Below, one piece after another: positions 6,348 through 15,223 of a stretch of 19,465 nucleotides of DNA. Each line of letters opens with the position of its first letter. Positions within the stretch are counted from its first letter, which is position 1. The translations under genes and the position numbers were made by a program. The stretch is from an uncultured Erysipelotrichaceae bacterium (GTDB lineage: Bacteria; Bacillota_I; Bacilli_A; Erysipelotrichales; Erysipelotrichaceae): positions 1 through 19,465 of the forward strand of contig CALNCD010000047.1 in assembly GCA_937874965.1 (NCBI GenBank), read 5' to 3'. Under the pieces are notes generated by a model. That model searched no databases and was not told the DNA's origin. It saw only the letters and a list, made by a program, of their open reading frames with translations.

Positions 6348-9062
6348 ATGGATTATAAAGAGACCTTGTTGTTACCAAAGACTGAGTTTGAAATGCGAGG
6401 TAATCTTGCGAAGAAAGAACCGCTTATTCTTGAAAAGTGGGAGAAAGAAAACATCTACGCACAGATGATGGAAGCCCATAAAGACGCAGAGCCGTTTATT
6501 TACCATGATGGGCCTCCTTATGCGAATGGCAATATTCATATCGGGCATGCTTTAAACAAGACCATTAAAGATATTATCGTGCGTTCTCATTATAAGATGG
6601 GCTATTTCACACCGTTTATCCCTGGCTGGGATACCCATGGATTGCCGATCGAAAATGCGATTCAGAAGACAGGTGTCAACCGCAAGGAAATGAGCGTCGC
6701 AGCATTCAGGAAACTGTGTGAAGAGTATGCGCATGCTCAGGTCGCCATGCAGATGAAGGATCTTAAGCGCTTGGGAACAGTTGCTGACTATGATCATCCT
6801 TATTTAACATTGGCGCCAGACTATGAGGAGCAGCAGATCAGAATCTTTGGAGCAATGGCAATGAAGGGAATGATCTATCAAGGGCTTAAGCCTGTCTATT
6901 GGTCACCTTCCAGCGAGAGTGCATTGGCTGAAGCGGAAATCGAATACTACGACAAGAAGGATCCGACGATTTATGTGGCCTTTGATGTCATTGACGGCAA
7001 GGGTCTGGTCGATGGGGATCGTTTTGTCATCTGGACGACAACGCCTTGGACAATTCCTGCAAATCTGGCAATTTGCCTGAATCCGGATTTGGAGTATGCT
7101 GTTGTTAAGACAGCTAAAGGCAATCTGATTATGCTGAATAGCCGGGTGGATGATCTGATGAAGATCTTTAAACTTGATGATTATCAGATTATCAAGACAA
7201 TGCCAGGACGTGATTTAGAGTATGTGACTACGAAACATCCGTTTTATGATCGTGAGTCTTTGGTAATCCTTGGCGCTCATGTGACGGATGAAGCAGGAAC
7301 GGGCTGCGTCCATACTGCACCGGATCATGGGATTGACGATTTCAATATCGGGATGAAATATGGTCTTGAACCTTTTGAACCCGTGGATGAGGAAGGCCGT
7401 CTTCGGAAAGTGACAGGAGAGTTCTTGGCAGGACAGACTGTGGATGAGGCCAATAAGACCGTTACCCAGAAACTGGATGAGCTCGGCAATCTTTTGGCAC
7501 TTGAGTGGATTACCCACAGTTATCCGCATGACTGGCGTACTAAGAAACCGATTATCTTCCGTGCCACCACCCAGTGGTTTGCTTCCATTGAATTAATCCG
7601 TAAAGATCTCTTGCGTGAGATTGATAAAGTTGAATGGAAACCGAGCTGGGGCAAACTTCGGATGCATAATATGATCAAGGACCGTGGTGACTGGTGTATT
7701 TCCAGGCAACGGGTTTGGGGTGTGCCGATTCCGATTTTCTATTGCGAGGACGGATCACCGATCATTGACAAGGCAGTATTTGACCATGTTGCGGAATTGT
7801 TTGGCCGCTATGGTTCAAATATCTGGTTCGAAAGAGAAGCCAAGGATTTGCTTCCTGAGGGATTCACGCACCCGAATTCTCCGAATCATCGGTTTACGAA
7901 GGAAAAGGATATCATGGACGTTTGGTTTGATTCCGGATCTTCGCATACTGCCGCCCTTGCGAAATACGGGGTAACCTTGCCTGTTGACCTATACATGGAA
8001 GGCTCGGATCAGTATCGGGGGTGGTTTAACTCATCGCTTATTGTTTCAACAGCTGTGTTCGGCACTGCTCCATATAAGAAAATTGTCTCCCATGGATTTA
8101 TTTTGAAAGATGACGGAAACAAGATGAGCAAATCATCCGGGGATGCTTTGAAGCCAAATGCAATTTTCGATCAGCTGGGTGCGGACATTCTGCGCTTATG
8201 GGTTGCTACTGTTGATTACACGGCCGATGCTCCGCTTTCGCAGGAAATCTTAAAGCAAGTTACTGAAAACTACCGTAAGATCCGTAATACATTCCGTTTT
8301 ATGCACGGTAATCTCAACGGGTTTACTGAAGCGGATTTGGTTGATGTCCAGGATTTGCCGGCAGTGGATAGGTATGTCCTGAATGAAGTCACCCGTGTTA
8401 ACCGGGAAGGAATTGAAGCGTATCGGACCTATGAGTATGCTGATGTTCAGACAAAGGTCTCCACATTGCTGATTAACGTCATGAGTGCCTATTATCTGGA
8501 TTTCACGAAGGATATCCTCTATATCGAGAAAGAGGATTCATTGCGCCGTCGGCAGGTTCAAACAGTTCTGTACCATAGTCTTGATATCCTTGTCCGTTTG
8601 ATGGCTCCGATTCTGGTCTATACGACGGAAGAGCTGTATTCGATTTTCAAGCCGGATGCACAAAGTGTTCATGTTTTGGATTTCTCAAATCACGTCGGGA
8701 CTCATCTTTCGATGGAAGAAGAAGCTGATTTCAAGCGTCTCTTTGAAATCCGTGAAGAAGTCTTCAAGGTTCTGGAGGTTGCCCGTGCGGATAAAGTGAT
8801 CGGCAAGGCTTTGGAAGCCGAGGTTGTACTTCATCTGAATGAGAGTGATACAGCACTGCTGAATCGGTATTTTGAAGGGGATTTGGCACAGTGGCTGATT
8901 GTGAGCAAGGTCAGCTTTACACAACATCCTCTGGAGCTTGTCAGAACGATTGAAGCCAAGGTCCAACGTGTCGAAGGTCATGTCTGTGAGCGGTGCTGGA
9001 ACATTGTTGATCATTTGCAGGATGGTGTCTGTGAACGCTGTTATCATGTATTGCATGATTAA
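6348..9062 (+). CDS. ileS: Isoleucyl-tRNA synthetase
   Basis: Cytoplasmic class I aminoacyl-tRNA synthetase that charges tRNA-Ile and edits misactivated valine. The 904 residues match the bacterial-type enzyme: the HIGH motif (64-67) within PPYANGNIHIGH, the CP1 editing domain with WTTTPWTIPANLA and later GTGCVHTAPDHG, the KMSKS loop (592-596), the anticodon-binding helical domain, and a C-terminal zinc finger (Cys880, Cys883, Cys895, Cys898 as CERCWN...CERCY). The start is ATG 6348 after GGAGGAGA; an upstream in-frame GTG at 6291 lies within the T-box and is not used. It is controlled by the Ile T-box. No terminator is obvious after the stop. Confidence 0.98.
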   Translation: MDYKETLLLPKTEFEMRGNLAKKEPLILEKWEKENIYAQMMEAHKDAEPFIYHDGPPYANGNIHIGHALNKTIKDIIVRSHYKMGYFTPFIPGWDTHGLPIENAIQKTGVNRKEMSVAAFRKLCEEYAHAQVAMQMKDLKRLGTVADYDHPYLTLAPDYEEQQIRIFGAMAMKGMIYQGLKPVYWSPSSESALAEAEIEYYDKKDPTIYVAFDVIDGKGLVDGDRFVIWTTTPWTIPANLAICLNPDLEYAVVKTAKGNLIMLNSRVDDLMKIFKLDDYQIIKTMPGRDLEYVTTKHPFYDRESLVILGAHVTDEAGTGCVHTAPDHGIDDFNIGMKYGLEPFEPVDEEGRLRKVTGEFLAGQTVDEANKTVTQKLDELGNLLALEWITHSYPHDWRTKKPIIFRATTQWFASIELIRKDLLREIDKVEWKPSWGKLRMHNMIKDRGDWCISRQRVWGVPIPIFYCEDGSPIIDKAVFDHVAELFGRYGSNIWFEREAKDLLPEGFTHPNSPNHRFTKEKDIMDVWFDSGSSHTAALAKYGVTLPVDLYMEGSDQYRGWFNSSLIVSTAVFGTAPYKKIVSHGFILKDDGNKMSKSSGDALKPNAIFDQLGADILRLWVATVDYTADAPLSQEILKQVTENYRKIRNTFRFMHGNLNGFTEADLVDVQDLPAVDRYVLNEVTRVNREGIEAYRTYEYADVQTKVSTLLINVMSAYYLDFTKDILYIEKEDSLRRRQVQTVLYHSLDILVRLMAPILVYTTEELYSIFKPDAQSVHVLDFSNHVGTHLSMEEEADFKRLFEIREEVFKVLEVARADKVIGKALEAEVVLHLNESDTALLNRYFEGDLAQWLIVSKVSFTQHPLELVRTIEAKVQRVEGHVCERCWNIVDHLQDGVCERCYHVLHD

Positions 9063-9090
9063 CGTGACATTTCTTTCATTTTATCATTGA

Positions 9091-9119
9091 TTGATTCTAT
9101 TTTTAATTCATGTTAGAAT
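9091..9119 (+). promoter_or_regulatory. Promoter of the YtxH-like gene
   Basis: TTGATT (9091-9096), a 17-base spacer and TGTTAGAAT (extended -10; hexamer 9114-9119) give a strong-looking sigma-A type promoter between ileS and the small gene. Confidence 0.65.
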
Positions 9120-9143
9120 TTAAGCATGAAAGGTGGTCTCTTG

Positions 9144-9407
9144 ATGAAAAAAGCAGGTGTCATTGTCCTGGGTGCAACAGCGATTGGTACAGTCATTGCA
9201 TTGGAATATCTACGACGTACTGGTAAGCTTGGAAAGATCAAAGGCGAAACCAAACGGATTGTCGGTTCCTTTACCGATAACAAGAAACTGGAAATTGAAG
9301 GATTGCTGGAACTGAATAAAGCACGGGTCAGAGAAGCAGTTTCAAGTGTCAAGGAAATAACGAACGATACGATTGATAATATCAAAGAAGCAATCCGAGA
9401 GGATTAA
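9144..9407 (+). CDS. Small YtxH-like membrane-anchored protein
   Basis: An 87-residue protein with one N-terminal membrane segment (about residues 4-20, AGVIVLGATAIGTVIALEY), a basic patch (RRTGKLGKIKGETKR), and an amphipathic, charged C-terminal region likely to be helical or coiled coil. The layout resembles YtxH/general-stress small proteins of Bacillota, but I do not recognise a specific family and the function is unknown. I chose ATG 9144 because AAAGGTGG lies 7 bases upstream; an ATG at 9126 would add six residues and place that site inside the gene. It forms a single-gene unit with its own promoter and terminator. Confidence 0.75.
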   Translation: MKKAGVIVLGATAIGTVIALEYLRRTGKLGKIKGETKRIVGSFTDNKKLEIEGLLELNKARVREAVSSVKEITNDTIDNIKEAIRED

Positions 9408-9414
9408 ATGCAGG

Positions 9415-9447
9415 GCTACAGGGATTCATTCTCTGTAGCTTTTTTTT
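9415..9447 (+). terminator. Rho-independent terminator after the YtxH-like gene
   Basis: The stem GCTACAG / CTGTAGC (9415-9421 with 9433-9439) extends by three more pairs to a 5-base loop and is followed by eight T residues. Confidence 0.92.
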
Positions 9448-9483
9448 GAAATGATTCCGTCAGTATCTTGATATGAATTCCTC

Positions 9484-9512
9484 TTGCAGAAAACGTTTTC
9501 TACTGGTATAGT
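9484..9512 (+). promoter_or_regulatory. Promoter of the glgP-malQ operon
   Basis: TTGCAG (9484-9489), a 17-base spacer and TATAGT (9507-9512) with the TGG extension. The spacer holds the palindromic operator, so a bound repressor would block polymerase directly. Confidence 0.75.
9488..9501 (+). promoter_or_regulatory. LacI/CcpA-type operator in the glgP promoter
   Basis: AGAAAACGTTTTCT is a perfect 14-base palindrome centred on CG, the signature of LacI/GalR-family operators. It lies between the -35 and -10. The inner 12 bases recur exactly at 15191-15202. It also fits the CcpA cre pattern at 12 of 14 positions, so the cognate protein could be the local regulator (13308-14294) or CcpA. Confidence 0.75.
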
Positions 9513-9534
9513 GTAACTAGATATGAGGTATATT

Positions 9535-11796
9535 ATGATTGAAAGACAACTGAATGCATACTTGTTGGAAAAATATGGGGATCAGCTCGAATCCACCTCC
9601 GCAGAACATCTTTATGATGCGCTGATTCAAATCACCAATGAACAGATACGTGAACTTCCGAAAATTTCCGGGACAAAGAAACTCTATTATGTTTCCGCGG
9701 AATTTTTGCTGGGCAAAATGCTCGCAAGCAATTTGGTGAATTTGCATCTTATTGAAGATGTGCAATCACTTTTGAGTCGTTCCAACATCCGGTTGGAGGA
9801 TGTTTTGGCACTTGAAGTCGAACCCTCATTGGGAAATGGCGGGTTGGGTCGGCTTGCGGCATGTTTCATCGATTCAATGGCTGCCCTGAATCTGCCTGGA
9901 GATGGTATCGGTCTTTTTTATCACTTCGGATTATTCAAACAGGTTTTTGAAGATCTGAAGCAGACCGAAATACCTGATCAATGGTTGAATGGCAATGTTT
10001 GGTTCCGTAAAACTGAAGATCGTTTTCCTGTAAAACTTGGTACGAAAGAAGTGACTGCAGTGAAATATGAGATGGATGTTGTGGGCTATCACAAGAGCAA
10101 GAATACATTGCATCTGTTTGATTTGGAAGGTGTTGATGAAACGTTGATAGACACTGGAATTCAGTTCGATCAGACGAAGATTGAAAAGAACCTGACACTG
10201 TTTCTCTATCCTGATGATGCTACGGAAGAAGGACGATTATTGCGGATTTATCAACAGTATTTCATGGTTAGCAGCGGAGCCCAGTTGATTTTATATGAGT
10301 ATGCGAAGACGGGATTTCCGCTTAAGGAACTTGCAGATCATATCATGATTCAGATTAATGATACACATCCGACGATGATTATTCCTGAGCTTATTTTCCG
10401 GCTGGAACACTTGGGCCTTGCTCAGGAGGAAGCAATCGATCTGGTGATAAAGAGCTGTGCTTACACCAATCATACGATACTGGCTGAAGCACTTGAGAAA
10501 TGGTCCCTAAAACAGCTGGAACAGGTCATTCCGCACCTTGTTCCGATTATCAGAGTATTGGATCAACGGGTTAAGCAGCAGTACAGTGATTCGTCTGTCT
10601 ATATTATTGATGATCAGGATGTGGTTCATATGGCGCATATCGATATTCATTTTTCTTCAAGTGTCAATGGCGTGGCAAAGCTGCATACTGAAATTCTGGA
10701 GGATACTGAACTTCATCATTTTTATACGATTTACCCAGAGAAGTTCAGCAATAAAACAAACGGAATTACTTTTCGGCGCTGGATCAGTTCCGCAAATCCG
10801 GAGTTGTATCAGCTTATTCAGGAGACAGTGCAGCGGGACATCAACATCGATTACCAGGCATTGTCTTATCTGATGGCGTATCAGGACAACGACCGATTCA
10901 AAGATCGGCTTGTCCAAATAAAAACACGGAAACGCAACCAGTTTATGGCGCATATAAAACGGACACAGGGAATTGACTTGCCGAAAGATGCTATTGTGAT
11001 TACACAGATTAAGCGTATGCATGAATATAAGCGTCAGCAAATGAATGCATTATCAATTATTCATTTATATCAACAGATCAAGCAAGGTCATCTTCCTCAG
11101 CGTCCTCTTGTCTTTGTCTTCGGTGCCAAGGCAGCACCTGCCTATGTATCCGCTAAGGATATCATTCATCTGCTTTTGGTTCTCTCCAAAGTTATTGAGA
11201 ATGATGCTGAAGTTTCGCCCTATCTACGGATAGTCTTTATTGAGAACTATAATGTGACAGAAGCAGAAATTGTCATTCCTGCGACTGATATTTCAGAACA
11301 GATATCACTTGCTTCCAAAGAGGCGAGCGGTACCGGCAATATGAAATTCATGCTGAATGGGGCATTGACTTTAGGGACGAATGATGGCGCGAATGTTGAA
11401 ATCCGTGAACTTGTCGGTGATGATAATATCTTTATGTTTGGCGAAAGCAGCGAGCAAATCATTGATCATTACCTCAAAAAGGATTATCATCCAGAAGACT
11501 ACTATCAACGTCCGCTTGTGAAGTCATGTGTTGATTTTATCACTGGAGAGCAGGCATTGGCCTATGGTGATAAGACGATGCTCAGCCGTCTCAAGGAGGA
11601 TCTGATTCATAAAGACTGGTTTATGGCACTCCTTGATTTAGAAAACTATATCCAAGTCAAACAAGAAATGATCAATGCGTTTGAAAATCGGCCGAAGTGG
11701 GTTAAGGCGATGATAGTAAACATTGCGAAATCCGGGTTTTTCTCAAGCGATCGGTCGATAGAAGACTATAACCGAGATATTTGGAAACTGAAATAA
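9535..11796 (+). CDS. glgP: Glycogen/maltodextrin phosphorylase
   Basis: Cytoplasmic PLP enzyme that removes glucose-1-phosphate from the non-reducing ends of alpha-1,4-glucans. The 753 residues are slightly shorter than the roughly 800 of E. coli enzymes. Clear GT35 features: LYYVSAEFLLGKMLASNL and EPSLGNGGLGRLAACFIDSMA in the N-terminal half, QINDTHPTM, ITQIKRMHEYKRQQMNALSI, and EASGTGNMKFMLNGALTLGTNDGAN carrying the PLP lysine (Lys604). I prefer ATG 9535, 6 bases after AGG at 9526-9528; ATG 9523 is possible and adds four residues. The ribosome site is weak either way. It is followed 12 bases later by malQ, the usual partner. Control is probably by repressor binding to the operator inside its promoter. 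Confidence 0.95.
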   Translation: MIERQLNAYLLEKYGDQLESTSAEHLYDALIQITNEQIRELPKISGTKKLYYVSAEFLLGKMLASNLVNLHLIEDVQSLLSRSNIRLEDVLALEVEPSLGNGGLGRLAACFIDSMAALNLPGDGIGLFYHFGLFKQVFEDLKQTEIPDQWLNGNVWFRKTEDRFPVKLGTKEVTAVKYEMDVVGYHKSKNTLHLFDLEGVDETLIDTGIQFDQTKIEKNLTLFLYPDDATEEGRLLRIYQQYFMVSSGAQLILYEYAKTGFPLKELADHIMIQINDTHPTMIIPELIFRLEHLGLAQEEAIDLVIKSCAYTNHTILAEALEKWSLKQLEQVIPHLVPIIRVLDQRVKQQYSDSSVYIIDDQDVVHMAHIDIHFSSSVNGVAKLHTEILEDTELHHFYTIYPEKFSNKTNGITFRRWISSANPELYQLIQETVQRDINIDYQALSYLMAYQDNDRFKDRLVQIKTRKRNQFMAHIKRTQGIDLPKDAIVITQIKRMHEYKRQQMNALSIIHLYQQIKQGHLPQRPLVFVFGAKAAPAYVSAKDIIHLLLVLSKVIENDAEVSPYLRIVFIENYNVTEAEIVIPATDISEQISLASKEASGTGNMKFMLNGALTLGTNDGANVEIRELVGDDNIFMFGESSEQIIDHYLKKDYHPEDYYQRPLVKSCVDFITGEQALAYGDKTMLSRLKEDLIHKDWFMALLDLENYIQVKQEMINAFENRPKWVKAMIVNIAKSGFFSSDRSIEDYNRDIWKLK

Positions 11797-11808
11797 GGGG
11801 GAGATAGC

Positions 11809-13278
11809 ATGAAGAAAAAGACGGGAATATTGCTTCCACTGTTTTCTTTGCCGGGTAAATATGGCATTGGAGATTTTGGGAAAGTTGCTTTTGACTACAT
11901 TGATATGTTGAAGGATACCGGGATTGATCTGTGGCAGATATTGCCGTTGAATCCGGTTGGTTTCGGCTATTCGCCGTACCAGCCTTTCTCATCGTTTGCC
12001 GGTGATGAAATCTATATTGATCTCGATGATTTCGTGAATCGGGGCTGGATCCAGGAAGCCATTGATCCTTTTAACGAACATTCAAATCGAGTGTCTTACC
12101 ATGATGTCCATGAATATAAGAAGAAGTGGCTCCGAAAAGCGTATGAAGTATTCAGGAAGCTGGATGGGTTCAAAACAAGTGAGTACCTTGATTTTGCTGC
12201 TGAGGCACATTGGCTTGATGATTATTCGCTGTTCATGGTTTTCAAGCAGAGAAACGGTCTGAAGAGTTGGGTGGATTGGCCAGAACAATACCGTGATTGG
12301 TCTGCTGAGGATGCCCTTTCATCAGCAGATGACTATGAAGTCGGCTATACGAAGTTCACGCAGTTTGTTTTTTTTCAGCAATGGTATGCAATCCGTGATT
12401 ACGCAAATCAAAAGCAGATTGAAATTATGGGGGATATTCCCTTTTATGTCGGATTGGATTCAGCTGACGTCTGGGCCAATCGCTCACTCTTCCTGTTGCG
12501 AGAAAACCAGCCAATTTTCATAGCCGGTGTTCCTCCGGATTATTTTTCCGAGACCGGGCAGCGGTGGGGGAATCCGATCTATGATTGGGAAATGCTCAAG
12601 AAACTTGACTATAAGTTCTGGATTGACCGGCTCAGCTGGAATAACCGCCTTTTCGATATTGTTCGTCTCGATCATTTCCGGGCTTTCGATACGTACTGGA
12701 AGATCAACAGTGCTTCTCCTACGGCCGTTGAGGGTGTTTGGGAACTTGGTCCTAGTTTTGATTTTTTTGATCATCTGTTCAGGGTTATTCCTGATTTGAA
12801 TGTCATTGCTGAGGATCTCGGTGATTTGAGACCGGAAGTCCGGGAATTGAAGGACTACTATAAACTGATGGGGATGAAGATCATTCAGTTTTCTTTAGAT
12901 GCTAACGAAAACAACAATAACTTCGGTGACAGTGAAAACCTGATTGTCTATACCGGGACTCATGATAATCAGACCATTGAAGGATGGTATCAGCTCATTG
13001 ATGAAGACAATCAGCGCTATGTCAAACAGGTTTTGAATGAGAATGGCATTACGGGTGAGAGTATCAGCGAAAAATTGGTCAACTATGCGCTGTCTTCGAT
13101 TGCCAATGTCGTGGTTATCCCGTTGCAGGATGTTCTGGGGCTGAAAGATGATGCCCGCATCAATGTTCCCTCGACAATCGGATCACCGAATTGGGAATGG
13201 AAACTTACAGGCTTCCAGGAAACACGAGCAGGACTGTCACGCTTCAAACAGCAAATAAAGCACTATAGAAGCAAGTAG
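11809..13278 (+). CDS. malQ: 4-alpha-glucanotransferase (amylomaltase)
   Basis: GH77 disproportionating enzyme that transfers maltodextrin segments between chains and releases glucose, supplying longer substrates to phosphorylase. The 489 residues match the short bacterial form. The N-terminal motif is GILLPLFSLPGKYGIGDFG...WQILPLNPVGFGYSPYQPFSSFAG. Catalytic residues are visible: nucleophile Asp288 in VRLDHFRAFDTYW, acid/base Glu335 in VIAEDLG and Asp386 in YTGTHDNQT. The start is supported by GGGGGAG about 7 bases upstream. It lies 12 bases after glgP in the same unit; lacI follows 29 bases later. Confidence 0.97.
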   Translation: MKKKTGILLPLFSLPGKYGIGDFGKVAFDYIDMLKDTGIDLWQILPLNPVGFGYSPYQPFSSFAGDEIYIDLDDFVNRGWIQEAIDPFNEHSNRVSYHDVHEYKKKWLRKAYEVFRKLDGFKTSEYLDFAAEAHWLDDYSLFMVFKQRNGLKSWVDWPEQYRDWSAEDALSSADDYEVGYTKFTQFVFFQQWYAIRDYANQKQIEIMGDIPFYVGLDSADVWANRSLFLLRENQPIFIAGVPPDYFSETGQRWGNPIYDWEMLKKLDYKFWIDRLSWNNRLFDIVRLDHFRAFDTYWKINSASPTAVEGVWELGPSFDFFDHLFRVIPDLNVIAEDLGDLRPEVRELKDYYKLMGMKIIQFSLDANENNNNFGDSENLIVYTGTHDNQTIEGWYQLIDEDNQRYVKQVLNENGITGESISEKLVNYALSSIANVVVIPLQDVLGLKDDARINVPSTIGSPNWEWKLTGFQETRAGLSRFKQQIKHYRSK

Positions 13279-13285
13279 AGTGTGA

Positions 13286-13291
13286 TATAAT
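13286..13291 (+). promoter_or_regulatory. Possible -10 element before the LacI-family gene
   Basis: Perfect TATAAT hexamer between malQ and the regulator, but with no good -35 and only 16 bases from the start codon at 13308. It may give extra regulator transcription; read-through from glgP-malQ is equally likely. Confidence 0.3.
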
Positions 13292-13307
13292 ATCCAAAAG
13301 GTGATTT

Positions 13308-14294
13308 ATGGCTGCAAATATAAAGGATGTCGCCCGTGCTGCGGGACTCTCAATTTCAACTGTTTCAAAAGCGCTCAATAATTATCAAGGTGTCAGTCAA
13401 GATACAAAAACACTGGTAAAGAAGGTTGCTGATGAATTGAACTATGTGCCTAACCGAGTTGCATCGGCACTTTCTTCAAAGCGGAGTTTCCGGGTTGGAG
13501 TCGTTGTCTATATCAATAAAAACTATCAGGCGATTGATGAGTTGAATATGCAATATATATTAGGTGTCATTTCTGCTGCGAAAGAACTGAATCTTGAGGT
13601 AGTTCCGATATTTGATTCATTTCTTGATGGACTGGACAAGGACGGTATTATTCAATATTTCAATAAGAATCAGCTCGATTCGATCATTTTGTTTGGGCTG
13701 AATCGTCAGCGTCAGCACATTATTGAAATTATCGAGGATCAGCTCTTTAAAGTAGTGCTTGTCGATGCTTCAATCACGAATGCTTCGACTTCTGCGGTTT
13801 CCATTAATCATACCTCTGCCCAAGCTGATATTATCCAGGAACTCAGTGAGCGTTTCAATATCCGCAATCTTCTTTATATTGCTGGTGATCAATATGGATT
13901 CGTAACAGCGATGAGGTTACTGGGTGTCGTACAGGCGTGTGAGCGTCAGCATATCGATTTTGATGTTGAATACGGGGATTTTTCAGAACGGAAGGCATTT
14001 GAACTCGTTCTGGAATCCAGAAAGAAGTATGATGCCATTGTCTGTGCATCTGATTTGATGGCAATCGGTGCTTCCCAAGCAAATAAGCAAAAAATGATGA
14101 GCCGTATTGTGACGGGTTTTGATGGCATAACCTTACTTGGTTACATTGATGAGAACATCATCACCGTCAAGCAAAATTTCTTTGAGATTGCCTCCCAGGC
14201 TGTCCTTGAGATTACTCGGCTTTTAGCCGGGGAACAAGGAAGGAAGGTTTTTATCCCCTACGAAATCGGCTATGTTAAACAAGAGAGAAGGTAA
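13308..14294 (+). CDS. LacI/GalR-family transcriptional regulator
   Basis: DNA-binding sugar-responsive regulator of 328 residues. The N-terminal helix-turn-helix (residues 5-24, IKDVARAAGLSISTVSKALN) is followed by the hinge region (about 45-58, YVPNRVASALSSKR), whose leucine normally intercalates at a central CpG. The rest (60-328) is a periplasmic-binding-protein-like effector domain, including DAIVCASDLMAIGA and VTGFDG near the end. AAAAGGTG precedes the start by 5 bases. It sits between glgP-malQ and the creatininase/ribokinase region, and CG-centred palindromes occur at both promoters, so it likely controls both. The effector is unknown; a maltodextrin, pentose or phosphorylated sugar is possible. 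It is not CcpA by sequence detail (recognition helix SISTVSKALN rather than SMATVSRVVN). Confidence 0.93.
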   Translation: MAANIKDVARAAGLSISTVSKALNNYQGVSQDTKTLVKKVADELNYVPNRVASALSSKRSFRVGVVVYINKNYQAIDELNMQYILGVISAAKELNLEVVPIFDSFLDGLDKDGIIQYFNKNQLDSIILFGLNRQRQHIIEIIEDQLFKVVLVDASITNASTSAVSINHTSAQADIIQELSERFNIRNLLYIAGDQYGFVTAMRLLGVVQACERQHIDFDVEYGDFSERKAFELVLESRKKYDAIVCASDLMAIGASQANKQKMMSRIVTGFDGITLLGYIDENIITVKQNFFEIASQAVLEITRLLAGEQGRKVFIPYEIGYVKQERR

Positions 14295-14298
14295 GAAT

Positions 14299-15102
14299 GT
14301 GGTACAAAACAGTCGCTATAATTCCAAGACTATTGATGATCAAATTCCACGAGAACCGTTTTCGGAAGAGGTTGAGGCCATTCGGCTTCGTCCCGGAGAA
14401 ATTCTGGCACGATTGGATGCCAAGTCTATTGCCTATATTCCTTTGGGGACAGTGGAGTGGCATGGCAGGCATAATCCTCTTGGTGTCGATTTATTCAAAG
14501 CTGACGAACTCTGCAAGGCAGTGGCTCGCAAACTCGGAGGAATCGTCCTGCCCGCAGTCTATGGTGCTGCGGATGCTCATATCCAGAATGAATATGGTCT
14601 GCACATCGGTATGGATGCTTTTGCCGGCTTTCCGCTAGTTGGCAGTTATTACTATGTCGATGTTCCTGTTCTGGTGGATTACATTTCGTCGATTGTCCGT
14701 AATCTATTGGATCGGGGAACAGAACTGGTTGTCCTTGTATGCGGTCATAATCCTCCTGTACAAAGGGACATGATGAATCAGGTGGCTTACCGATTTAGAA
14801 AAGAAGAACGCTTAAGCAGAGTACTTTCATACATGGAATTTGATGGGCTTGAGGCTGATAGTCCTTTTGCTCAGGGAGATCATGCTGGCTATTATGAAAC
14901 GTCATATATGATGCATTTGAAACCGGATCTGGTGAATCTTGCAGCCAATGATAACTGCATCAACCAGGATTTAGGTGTTGGTAGTGCCGAACCAGTATCA
15001 AACGCTAACGCATCATTTGGAGAGGCGTGTTTTACACATCACGTTGCCGGGTTAATCCAATGCATTGACCACCATTACAGCCAGCTGATGAATCAATCCT
15101 GA
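14299..15102 (+). CDS. Creatininase-family metal-dependent amidohydrolase
   Basis: A 267-residue member of the creatininase fold, whose enzymes hydrolyse cyclic or linear amides using a two-metal centre. Ligand motifs are intact: GTVEWHGRHNPLGVDLF (Glu53, His55, Asp64), VCGHNPP (His150) and GDHAGYYETS (Glu200). Known relatives include creatininase, formamide hydrolases of flavin/deazaflavin synthesis, and a hydrolase of inositol breakdown; I cannot choose a substrate. The start is taken as GTG 14299, 7 bases after AGAAGG and 4 bases after the lacI stop. An ATG at 14272 in the same frame overlaps lacI and is less likely; ATG 14297 is in another frame. Tight coupling to the regulator suggests a shared transcript, but the enzyme's role beside glycogen and pentose genes is open. 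Confidence 0.88.
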   Translation: MVQNSRYNSKTIDDQIPREPFSEEVEAIRLRPGEILARLDAKSIAYIPLGTVEWHGRHNPLGVDLFKADELCKAVARKLGGIVLPAVYGAADAHIQNEYGLHIGMDAFAGFPLVGSYYYVDVPVLVDYISSIVRNLLDRGTELVVLVCGHNPPVQRDMMNQVAYRFRKEERLSRVLSYMEFDGLEADSPFAQGDHAGYYETSYMMHLKPDLVNLAANDNCINQDLGVGSAEPVSNANASFGEACFTHHVAGLIQCIDHHYSQLMNQS

Positions 15103-15151
15103 ATATCCGATAACTAGGGTTAATGAACATTGAATTTGTTGAAGACAATGC

Positions 15152-15180
15152 TTGACAACGGTGAACTTAATTGATATTAT
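15152..15180 (+). promoter_or_regulatory. Promoter of the kinase-transporter operon
   Basis: Perfect TTGACA (15152-15157), a 17-base spacer and TATTAT (15175-15180). It is the strongest promoter in the window and lies in the 121-base gap after the creatininase-family gene. Confidence 0.85.
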
Positions 15181-15189
15181 GCAGTTAAA

Positions 15190-15203
15190 GGAAAACGTTT
15201 TCT
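15190..15203 (+). promoter_or_regulatory. LacI/CcpA-type operator at the kinase operon start
   Basis: GGAAAACGTTTTCT, with the 12-base perfect palindrome GAAAACGTTTTC at 15191-15202. It starts 10 bases after the -10 hexamer, so it covers the first transcribed bases, a classic repressor position. It is identical in its core to the glgP operator. Confidence 0.75.
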
Positions 15204-15223
15204 AAGGATGGTAAGAAAAATCT

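Noticed and set aside
14297..14638. 113-codon ORF starting at ATG 14297
   Set aside because: Out-of-frame shadow of the creatininase-family gene with no family features.
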